Source: CAVPNY01 sp963706905
GTDB taxonomy: Bacteria; Chloroflexota; Anaerolineae; Anaerolineales; UBA4823
Assembly: GCA_963706905.1 (NCBI GenBank)
Contig: CAVPNY010000005.1
Coordinates: 52,189-116,188 of the forward strand
Reading direction: 5' to 3'
DNA: 64,000 bases
A program made the translations under genes and the position numbers. The notes below the pieces were generated by a model, which was not told the origin of the DNA, searched no databases, and saw nothing but the letters and a program-made list of their open reading frames with translations. Shown here one piece after another: positions 18,732 to 25,813 of the stretch; positions within the stretch are counted from its first letter, which is position 1; each line of letters begins with the position of its first letter.

Positions 18732-20609
18732 TTAGCTGCCCCAAAGCTGGGGAATCAGATCATCCAGCTCTAATTCACTGAGCTTGGCGGGTGTGGGAAC
18801 GCCCGTAGCTACATCCCAGCCGCGCAGCTCATAATAGGCATCTTTCATTCTTTCCAGAGAGGCGCGGTCCATGAGCATGCCCTGGGCGGGGCCGTCTGGC
18901 AAAGGATCGAGCATCAGGCGCCCTGGGAGGATATCCTGTTCGCGCCGCAATCCCTCTCGGGCGCAATAGAGGTGCGCCATGGTCTGCAAGCGATCGCCGC
19001 ATGTGCGGAACTCAGCTACGTCGAAATCCCAACCGGTGGCTGCCTGCACCAGATCGACGATCTCATCTGCCGAGATCAGCACGCCCATGAACTTGCAGCC
19101 GCCCAAAGCATCCAACACGCTCAAGGCGTTTTCCATGTCGATTAAGACGCGGGCTTCCTGCGGATCGGCGACGGATGGATCGCGGATCATACTCTCCTCC
19201 ACGATCAAAAAAGGTAAATCGATAAAGGAAGGTCCCACGACGTAGCCATTCATGTGGTCTCCCCCCCGGTTGGCCGTGACATAGCTCAAACCGGTGAGCT
19301 TGGCGGCACGCGGATCATAGGCAGGCAGCTCGAGACCCTTGACCTGCATGGCGAAGTGCTCACTGCCACCCCCCAGGCGATCGGCCATGCGCAGGGAACC
19401 TTCGGCAATCAGATCGCCGACGCCTTTGCGCTGCCCAATCTGCTCCACAAGCTCTACCACAAGATCTCCATTGCCGAACTCCAGGGCGATGCCTCCAGTT
19501 TGATCATTGTTCAGGATGCCGCGCTGGTAGCACTCCATGGCGAATGCAATGGAAGCACCCGTGCTGATGGTATCCAGGCCGTATTCATTACAGCGATAAT
19601 TTGCCTTGGTGATGGCATTCAGATCATCGACCCCGCACATCGCCCCCAGGGTATCGACCGTTTCATACTCTGGTCCCTCCCCATGCGCCCCTTGCCACTT
19701 CCCCTGGCGGATCTCTGTCCCCCGACCGCATGCCACGGGGCAGGCAAAGCAACGTACTCCCTCGATCAGAACCTGGTCCGTCATGGCCTGGGCATTGATG
19801 TTTTCGATCTGCTCAAATGTTCCGTACTTCCAGTTAAGCGTCGGATACCCGCCGCGGACATTGACCATATCAGCGATCATGTTGGTGCCAAAGGCTTCAA
19901 AGCCAATCTTCAGGATCGACTCATCCATAAATTCACGTTGCCGCTGGGAGACTCGATTGAACGCTTCGGCATCATGGAGCGGGATGCGCCGGTTTCCGCC
20001 GCAGGCGATGGCTTTTAAACGCTTGGAGCCCATCACCGCCCCCATGCCCGTGCGACCTGCGGCGCGATGTTTATTATTCATGATGGCAGCGTAGCGCACC
20101 AGGTTCTCACCGCCGGGCCCGATACAGGCGACAGTCACCGGTCGACCAGCCTCGGATTGCATCCGGTCATCGCAATCTGGCACGGTCAAACCCCACAAGT
20201 GGCTGGCATCCCGGAGCTCTGCTTTTCCGTCCTGGATGGATAAATAAACCGGCTCTGGCGAAACCCCTTCGAAGATCACTCCATCGAAACCGCTCCATTT
20301 CAAGGCCGGTCCAAAGAAGCCTCCCGAATTGGCCTGTCCCCAATAACCAGTTTGCGGTGATTTGGCGACGACCGAATAGCGGCTGGCGCTGGCAGAAGGG
20401 GTCCCGGTCAAGGCTCCAGTCATGAAGATCAACACATTCTCGGGACCCAGAGGATCGATGCCTGGCGAGGTGAGCTCTAAGAGATAGCGCGTTGCCAAGC
20501 CAGCACCTCCCAGGGTCTGCCTGGCCCATTGGGGGTTTAAATTTTCAGTGCTAATCATCCCGGAGGTGAGATTAACACGCAGGATTTGGCCAACAAATGC
20601 GTCACTCAT
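18732..20609 (-). CDS. aor: Aldehyde ferredoxin oxidoreductase (tungstopterin enzyme)
   Basis: Intact, 625 residues, the standard family length. It oxidises aldehydes to carboxylic acids with ferredoxin as acceptor, or the reverse. The N-terminal domain has GGAGLATRYL, then AGRTGMGAVMGSKRLKAI for pterin binding. The [4Fe-4S] ligands are CFACPVAC near residues 286-294 and a fourth Cys in GGCKFMG near residue 503, matching the C-x2-C-x3-C...C pattern of AOR. AAGGAGG precedes the ATG at 20607-20609. First gene of an operon with an acyl-CoA ligase, an SCP2-like protein and a MoaD-like carrier. Substrate not predictable; an aliphatic or aromatic aldehyde is likely. Confidence 0.93.
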   Translation of the reverse strand: MSDAFVGQILRVNLTSGMISTENLNPQWARQTLGGAGLATRYLLELTSPGIDPLGPENVLIFMTGALTGTPSASASRYSVVAKSPQTGYWGQANSGGFFGPALKWSGFDGVIFEGVSPEPVYLSIQDGKAELRDASHLWGLTVPDCDDRMQSEAGRPVTVACIGPGGENLVRYAAIMNNKHRAAGRTGMGAVMGSKRLKAIACGGNRRIPLHDAEAFNRVSQRQREFMDESILKIGFEAFGTNMIADMVNVRGGYPTLNWKYGTFEQIENINAQAMTDQVLIEGVRCFACPVACGRGTEIRQGKWQGAHGEGPEYETVDTLGAMCGVDDLNAITKANYRCNEYGLDTISTGASIAFAMECYQRGILNNDQTGGIALEFGNGDLVVELVEQIGQRKGVGDLIAEGSLRMADRLGGGSEHFAMQVKGLELPAYDPRAAKLTGLSYVTANRGGDHMNGYVVGPSFIDLPFLIVEESMIRDPSVADPQEARVLIDMENALSVLDALGGCKFMGVLISADEIVDLVQAATGWDFDVAEFRTCGDRLQTMAHLYCAREGLRREQDILPGRLMLDPLPDGPAQGMLMDRASLERMKDAYYELRGWDVATGVPTPAKLSELELDDLIPQLWGS

Positions 20610-20701
20610 GTGACAGCCTCCTTTTCCTGGATATCTGACAGTCTTATATCAATGACAATAGAATAAACGTGCTCTAAAGAAGAAGTATCTGTACCCCAAA
20701 C

Positions 20702-20730
20702 AAAAAGCCGCTAACCCTCCTTAGCGGCTT
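20702..20730 (-). terminator. Rho-independent terminator of the ion-channel transcript
   Basis: 10-bp stem (AAGCCGCTAA at 20705-20714 with its complement at 20721-20730), 6-base loop, followed on the minus strand by TTTTTG. It separates the minus-strand channel gene from the AOR operon promoter region. Confidence 0.85.
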
Positions 20731-20890
20731 AATCGAACGCAATCCCAGTCCAGCCATCCAGCTGTCTCCCCATCTACAATACCATCCGCGGTATATTGAT
20801 TTAATTAAAATTATAGCATTTTTTTGCTGTTATAGACCACACCTCTTGGGCAATTGCATTTGAGTAATTTCTACCAGCGGAGAGAAAAAT

Positions 20891-22840
20891 TTAACCAGTG
20901 CCTGCGATGACAATCACCTGATCCTGGTCAGCAAAGGAAATAAATGCCGATTTCTCCGGATTGACGTGCACCCCAAAGGATTGCTCAGCCTGGCCGGCCT
21001 GCGAAAACAGCCGGTACCCGATGGCGGTTTCACCCCTGCGCAGGGCGGCCGCGATTACGGTGTAGAAATTTACCGGGCTGTCGAGGCGGATATAGTCTGC
21101 GACTGGCTTCAGATAGATTTCGGCACCACCGGGAGTGAGCAAGTCAACAAACAGCGGAGCAACTTCCTTATTCTCTGCGATCTGGGTCAATGCCAGGGCG
21201 ATCAGCTGCTCGCTGATGATCACATCGTCCGCGCCAGTCACCTCCATCAATTCCCGGTTGCGAACATCCATGATCTCGCTGACAATCGAGAATTTCTGAT
21301 TGGTAACCCTGGCTATGTGTCTGATGTGCATGAGAGAGACCATGGTAAACGCGTCGGCCATTTGGATATCAGGGGCATCCGTTGGGCTGAGGATTAAGAC
21401 ATAGGGATAACCGGATTCCATGAGCCTCTCTAAACTGGGACGATCAACCGGATTACCTTGTTCGAAAGTCACTTGAATGGGTGCAAAGCTCGCTCCACCA
21501 CAATCGGACTGCATCTGTTCTATCGAATACGGCGCGAAAACCCTAATCTGAGAGCCAGCTGGCGCATAGTGGCTCAATTGCTCCAAGATGATCGGAGCAC
21601 GACGATTCCACCCGACGATCAACAGGTGGTCGAATGGAACCGAGGCAGGCAAGGCATCGTGAAAGACCTGCAAGTTGATGTCTGGACTGGTTTTCCCCGA
21701 AATCTGAAAAGCATCGTCATCTCCAGCAATGGCCATCACCTGATCGCCTGGCTGGATGATCGTATCCGCTGGCGGGTTGAGACGGGAGGTCCCGTCGCGA
21801 TAGCGCAGACCAATCATGGTTGAATTTTCGAAGCAGTGGAGCGCATCCCCGTATGACATGGAAACCAAAGCAGGTATTTCACTGAAGTAGATCGCAGCCC
21901 CCTCGAAACTAAAAAGCTCACTATACACAGAAGATAAGCCTGATTGGCGACAGGTTTGGGCAATGATATACGATATCAGGCGGTCAATCATAAAGACCTG
22001 GGCTTCCTCACCGCCGATCATGCGGACGATCTCCAGGTTTGTCAGGCGATGGACTGCAGCCACGATGTGATATGGATGAACACGCCGGTCGCGATCACGC
22101 GTCAAGGCCAACAGCGTCTTGGCAACGGGCATGTCTGGGTACTGCCCACCCGGCGAGAGGATGATGATGGCGCGGGCGGTTTCCGGGTTGACGATGTGCA
22201 GATCGTCCGGATCAAGCGGGTTACCGCTGCGGCAAACGAGGCGCGTTCCCAGAGTATTCGGCGCTTTGATGTGGATCTCCTCTTCCATCTCAAGCTTGTC
22301 TCGATCGGCCAGGATCGCCACACAGGCGCTCCGTCCAGCTCCCTGGCCAGTTTTGGCTGACCGGCCTCTTTTAGACAGGTTGCGGTTGGCGAAAGCAAGC
22401 TCGTTGATAATGGTAAAGACTTGCGGGGACCAACCCAGGATGATAGTGTGACCACTCTCCAAGACCCGCGAACGACCGCGCCGCAGTTGATTCAACCGTT
22501 CTTCCAGGCCGCTGGCCAGGACGCCAATCAAGGCGCTGGTGATGAAAATACCGCCCATGGTGACCAGAAAACCGACCAGGCGAAATGACCAGCCGGTGTC
22601 GCCGGCAATTGTGCCAGTGTCAATGGTGCGCATGGTAACCTGCCAGAAGGCCTCAGCAATCCCCAAGCGAGCTGTACTTCCTTCCGGCCCCAGGCCAGAG
22701 AACACCAGGATCGCAACCGCGGTGAGAATCATGCACAACGTCGCAGCGAACAGGGCGGCCACCAGGGCGATCGTGCCGCGCGACATAAAGTTATCGAAAC
22801 GGTAGCGGAGCCGATCGATCAGAGTGGCTTTTTTGACCAT
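20891..22840 (-). CDS. CASTOR/POLLUX-like ion channel with RCK/TrkA-N domains
   Basis: 649 residues from ATG 22838-22840, chosen because CCAGGAG lies upstream; a longer frame to 23128 only overlaps the neighbouring gene. The N-terminus has transmembrane segments around residues 20-45 and 85-110 (GWSFRLVGFLVTMGGIFITS). It is followed by repeated Rossmann-like RCK segments (GHTIILGWSPQVFTIINELA; FDHLLIVGWNRRAPIILEQL) and a Castor/Pollux middle region (RLISYIIAQTCRQSG). Such proteins gate cation flux in response to ligands. It lies 46 bases after the MerB-like gene and may be co-transcribed. Confidence 0.85.
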   Translation of the reverse strand: MVKKATLIDRLRYRFDNFMSRGTIALVAALFAATLCMILTAVAILVFSGLGPEGSTARLGIAEAFWQVTMRTIDTGTIAGDTGWSFRLVGFLVTMGGIFITSALIGVLASGLEERLNQLRRGRSRVLESGHTIILGWSPQVFTIINELAFANRNLSKRGRSAKTGQGAGRSACVAILADRDKLEMEEEIHIKAPNTLGTRLVCRSGNPLDPDDLHIVNPETARAIIILSPGGQYPDMPVAKTLLALTRDRDRRVHPYHIVAAVHRLTNLEIVRMIGGEEAQVFMIDRLISYIIAQTCRQSGLSSVYSELFSFEGAAIYFSEIPALVSMSYGDALHCFENSTMIGLRYRDGTSRLNPPADTIIQPGDQVMAIAGDDDAFQISGKTSPDINLQVFHDALPASVPFDHLLIVGWNRRAPIILEQLSHYAPAGSQIRVFAPYSIEQMQSDCGGASFAPIQVTFEQGNPVDRPSLERLMESGYPYVLILSPTDAPDIQMADAFTMVSLMHIRHIARVTNQKFSIVSEIMDVRNRELMEVTGADDVIISEQLIALALTQIAENKEVAPLFVDLLTPGGAEIYLKPVADYIRLDSPVNFYTVIAAALRRGETAIGYRLFSQAGQAEQSFGVHVNPEKSAFISFADQDQVIVIAGTG

Positions 22841-22886
22841 TAGTATTTCTCCTGGCTTGAATAATGATTGAGCTGGCGAGATGCGA

Positions 22887-23576
22887 TCAGGGCTGCAAAC
22901 GCCAATAAGGCGATACCAGGCCGAGCCCGGAAAGGATCGCTTCGGTTTCATCGACCGTATACCGCCGCCAGCCTGGCTGTTGCCGGTCAGGGGTGTACCA
23001 GGCATGCGCCAGGCGCCAGCACTGGTCGAGGGTGAGCGTGGCGCCGAGAGCCATGTTCCAATCTGTGAGCCACTTTTCCAGGTGTTCTTCTGACCAGAAG
23101 AGAAGCATGGTTCTTCAGGTAAAGACAATATTATCCCACCAGTGAGCGGCGGGGACGGCGAAATGGGCCAGCCCCGGCGCCGGTTCCAGGGAATTACCGG
23201 TCACTTTTAAGCTCATGGCAGTGCCACAGCAACTGCACGAAGCCTGGATAACGGCGTCCTGTTTCAGCATGGCAGGAATGCCCATGGCATCCCAAATGCA
23301 GTTGCCAAAGTAAACTTGCTGGCCTGCCAGCACCCGGAACGCGGTGGGCACAGCCGAGAAGGGATTGGCCATTAGAATCTCGCCGGTCTCCTTCTGCAAG
23401 ACCAAGATGTGGCCTGCGGTGAGACGCTGGAGGGAAGCCCGCACTTCTTCCACCGCTCGCGCCTGCCGGGCGGAGATCTCCAGGATGGAGGGCAGCGAAC
23501 CGCTCCGCATGACATCCTCATAAACCTGGGCCCGGACCTGATCATCCAGCCCACGGTCAGCGTTATTCACGGCCAT
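22887..23576 (-). CDS. Alkylmercury-lyase-like protein with in-frame TGA, putative selenoprotein
   Basis: Two halves lie in the same frame, separated only by TGA at 23115-23117. Part 1 (153 residues) has a wHTH-like N-terminus and the MerB core: GNCIWDAMGIP (Cys and Asp like C96/D99 of MerB) and ASCSCCG. Part 2 reads RTMLLFWSEEHLEKWLTDW and ends at 22887. In related proteins, as I recall them, the residue before (S/R)TMLLF is Cys (VFTC), at the place of the C159/C160 pair, so the TGA replaces a catalytic-type Cys. A SECIS-like hairpin follows at the right distance. Product 229 residues if TGA is decoded as Sec. A nonsense mutation is the alternative. No selA/selB/selC is visible in this window. 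Confidence 0.75.
23086..23101 (-). promoter_or_regulatory. SECIS-like hairpin after the in-frame TGA
   Basis: On the mRNA, UCUUC-UGGUCA-GAAGA: a 5-bp stem with a 6-base loop containing GGU. The loop GGU is 20-22 bases after the UGA, inside the spacing usual for bacterial SECIS elements, and resembles the AGGUCU loop of E. coli fdhF. Outer CCA/UGG pairing can extend it. Confidence 0.6.
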
Positions 23577-23974
23577 TTTTCCACCTCAATTCTATTTTAC
23601 CCGCTTGGCAGACTGGCGTCCTTTAATATTTTCCTGCACAATTGCAGTTATTTTTTTCTTGCAGCTGTTCAATATTTTGAAACGAATCCAATACTGGAGC
23701 GGAATCGCCCTCTAATTGAGTGGCGCTAACCAATTGGTGTGCTGCTTATTCTGCCGGATGGATGCACTTCAAATATCATAGCACGAACGCGTGCGCTCCA
23801 CTACTGATGAATGTCCTGAAATCCACCGGTTTTTGGATGGCGCGCAATTAAAAGCCTCATCCGGCTCGATGGATGCCGGTTTTACAAACGTAAGGCCAAG
23901 GCAGCAGATTTCGCATATAATCTACTCGATCGCCAGAGTGCGATAATCAGGTAATCCAATCTCGGAGAGAAGGC
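23577..23974. other. Divergent intergenic region
   Basis: No gene recognised. It separates the minus-strand MerB-like gene from the plus-strand DUF2294 gene and should contain both promoters; no strong -35/-10 pair stands out. Confidence 0.4.
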
Positions 23975-24343
23975 ATGGCAATCAAAACGCGCGGCGAGGT
24001 CGAAGCCGAATTTACCAGGGCAATCATCAAGCTGGAGAAAGAGTTTCTCGGGCGCGGCCCCCTGGAGGCGCGCACCTTTTTTGTCCAGGATATGGTACTG
24101 GTACGCCTGCGCGGCGTGCTGACCCCTGCAGAGCAGAAATTAGCACAGACCCAGGAGGGGAAGAGCCTGGTAAAGGAAACTCGCCGCCAGCTATTTGAGA
24201 CTTCCCGGCCGATGATGGAGGAGATGACGCGGACCATTCTAGGCTGTAGCGTGGTGAGCATGCATTCCGACATCAGCACCAAAACTAACGAACGGGTCGT
24301 GGTGCTGACCCTGGACGCCAATGTGGAAGAGCGGCTTCGTTAG
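23975..24343 (+). CDS. DUF2294 domain protein
   Basis: 122 residues, starting behind GGAGAGAAGGC. The sequence VEAEFTRAIIKLEKEFLGRG ... VLVRLRGVLTPAEQKLA ... MEEMTRTILGCSVVSMHSDI ... ERVVVLTLD follows the DUF2294 family pattern throughout at normal length. The family is small, cytoplasmic and of unproven function; some members sit beside Na+ or metal transport genes. The gene precedes the leader and metal-transport cluster but has its own upstream region. Confidence 0.8.
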   Translation: MAIKTRGEVEAEFTRAIIKLEKEFLGRGPLEARTFFVQDMVLVRLRGVLTPAEQKLAQTQEGKSLVKETRRQLFETSRPMMEEMTRTILGCSVVSMHSDISTKTNERVVVLTLDANVEERLR

Positions 24344-24381
24344 AATACTATAAGAAACATGGACAATAGCTCGACTTAATA

Positions 24382-24409
24382 TTGACATTACTTCTCTCTT
24401 GTGTATAAT
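24382..24409 (+). promoter_or_regulatory. Consensus sigma-70 promoter
   Basis: TTGACA at 24382-24387 and TATAAT at 24404-24409, both perfect, with a 16-base spacer. Transcription should start near 24416 and produce the structured leader described next. Confidence 0.8.
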
Positions 24410-24415
24410 ATTCAC

Positions 24416-24530
24416 AATAAATCGATATCCGGCAGATTAGGCGAAGGGTAGGCTCGGACAGGGCAGACCAGTTGCAGAATAAGCCGGCACATACTCTCAA
24501 GCGAGGAGAATGTGCCGGTCTTTTTGTATG
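24416..24530 (+). ncRNA. Structured 5' leader, riboswitch-like, family not identified
   Basis: Between the promoter and the site-2 protease gene. CCGGC (24429-24433) can pair with GCCGG (24483-24487), closing a ~58-base domain rich in purine motifs (GGCGAAGGGTAGG, GGACAGGGCAG). The same GCCGG is also the 5' base of the terminator stem, so the two folds exclude each other. This is the layout of a transcriptional ON switch. I cannot assign it to a known class; the metal-transport genes downstream make metal-sensing classes (NiCo/czcD, yybP-ykoY) the first to test. Confidence 0.55.
24484..24525 (+). terminator. Intrinsic terminator inside the leader
   Basis: CCGGCACAT at 24484-24492 pairs with ATGTGCCGG at 24510-24518; CTC/GAG pairing continues inside the loop. 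It is followed by TCTTTTT. It lies about 95 bases before the protease start, so it would act as an attenuator. Confidence 0.85.
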
Positions 24531-24618
24531 GATATCAGAACACAGACCGGGATCCCATACAATCGTCCCGGAATGATTAAGGAAATATGTTGGTAGAAAT
24601 AGAAAACGGAGAATCGCA

Positions 24619-25741
24619 ATGGAAAACAGCTTCAAAGTTATTCGGATATGGAACATCCCGATCGGGGTTCACCCGAGCTGGTTTTTGATTTTCGGTCTAT
24701 TAACCTTCTCGCTGGCAACCAGCTTGATGCCAGCGGAATACCCACAGCTCAGCAACGGAATGCACTGGTTGCTGGCGTTAGCCACCAGCCTGGTATTCTT
24801 CATCTCAGTGCTGGCACATGAGCTGGGACATGCATACCTGGCGCTGCGCAACCAGGTGCCAGTGAAGGGCATCTCACTGTTCTTCTTCGGCGGGGTGGCG
24901 CAAATCACCCAGGAACCGCGCACACCCGGAATGGAGTTCAAGATCGCAATTGCTGGGCCACTGGTCAGCCTGGCACTGGCACTTTTCTTCGAGCTGACCT
25001 ACTTGCTGGGTGATCAGATCTCCATTCATCGCGGCGCCCAGCGCGTACTTGGCACGGATCAACTTGATGCTTGCTCTGTTCAATATGATCCCGGGTTTCC
25101 CGCTGGATGGAGGCCGCGTGTTGCGGTCGATCGTGTGGAAGATCTCTAATGATTTCAAACGCTCAACCTGGATTGCATCGCGGGTCGGGCAGCTGGTCGC
25201 CTTCGGGTTCATCGGCTTTGGCATTTATACTGCCCTCACCGCGGGCTTGTTCAACGGCCTGTGGCTGGGCTTTATCGGCTGGTTTCTGCTCAACGCCGCC
25301 ACCAGCGCCTACTCTCAAACGGCACTCCAAGAAAAACTGAAGGGTGTTACGGTTGAGCAGGTCATGCGGCGCAATTACCCGATCGTTCCGGGGAATATGA
25401 CGCTCGACAGGTTGGTGCAAGAGGAAATCATTGGACAGGGCCAGCAAGTCTTCGTGGTCAACGGTTTTGAGCACGACCGGCGATCGGGCATCCTGACTTT
25501 GAACGATATCCAAAGACAGCCGGTTGAGAAGCGGCGCTTCCTGACCACCCAACAGGCCATGATCCCCTGGGAGCGTCTGGCACAGGTCAGCCCGGACACC
25601 CCACTATTAGAAGCCTTGAAGAAAATGGAAGAATCGGGTTTAATCCAGGTACCCGTTGTAAATGGAAGCCGAGTAGAGGGATTGGTCTCACGCGAGCAGG
25701 TGTTAAATTATCTACGACTGCGCACAGAACTCGGCGCCTAA
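24619..25741 (+). CDS. Site-2 protease (M50 family) with CBS domains (one frameshift)
   Basis: Intramembrane zinc metalloprotease. The HELGHAYLA zinc site is in the second hydrophobic segment, and NMIPGFPLDGGRVLRS supplies the third ligand motif (LDG). Several transmembrane stretches follow, then a pair of CBS domains (VEQVMRRNYPIVPGNMTLDR; PLLEALKKMEESGLIQVPVV) that usually bind adenosyl ligands. The frame changes once around 25010-25040, after LGDQIS. Repaired length is about 374 residues, normal for the Rip3-like subgroup. ATG 24619 is preceded by CGGAGAATCG. It is the direct target of the leader above. Confidence 0.87.
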
Positions 25742-25761
25742 GCTGTCGAATCCGACTGAGA

Positions 25762-25793
25762 ATTGAAAGCGGGCAATGCCCGCTTTCAATTTT
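25762..25793 (+). terminator. Rho-independent terminator after the site-2 protease
   Basis: 13-bp perfect stem (ATTGAAAGCGGGC at 25762-25774, complement at 25778-25790) with an AAT loop and a short T tail. Only 20 bases separate it from the ATPase start, so the ATPase must use read-through or a promoter within the protease gene. Confidence 0.8.
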
Positions 25794-25813
25794 AAAAAGA
25801 AAGAAACACAAAA

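Noticed and set aside
19254..20018. Plus-strand open frame of 254 codons
   Set aside because: Antisense shadow of the aldehyde ferredoxin oxidoreductase gene.
22881..23128. Longer start for the ion channel gene
   Set aside because: The extra residues overlap the MerB-like gene in another frame and lack similarity; a good ribosome site precedes the ATG at 22840.
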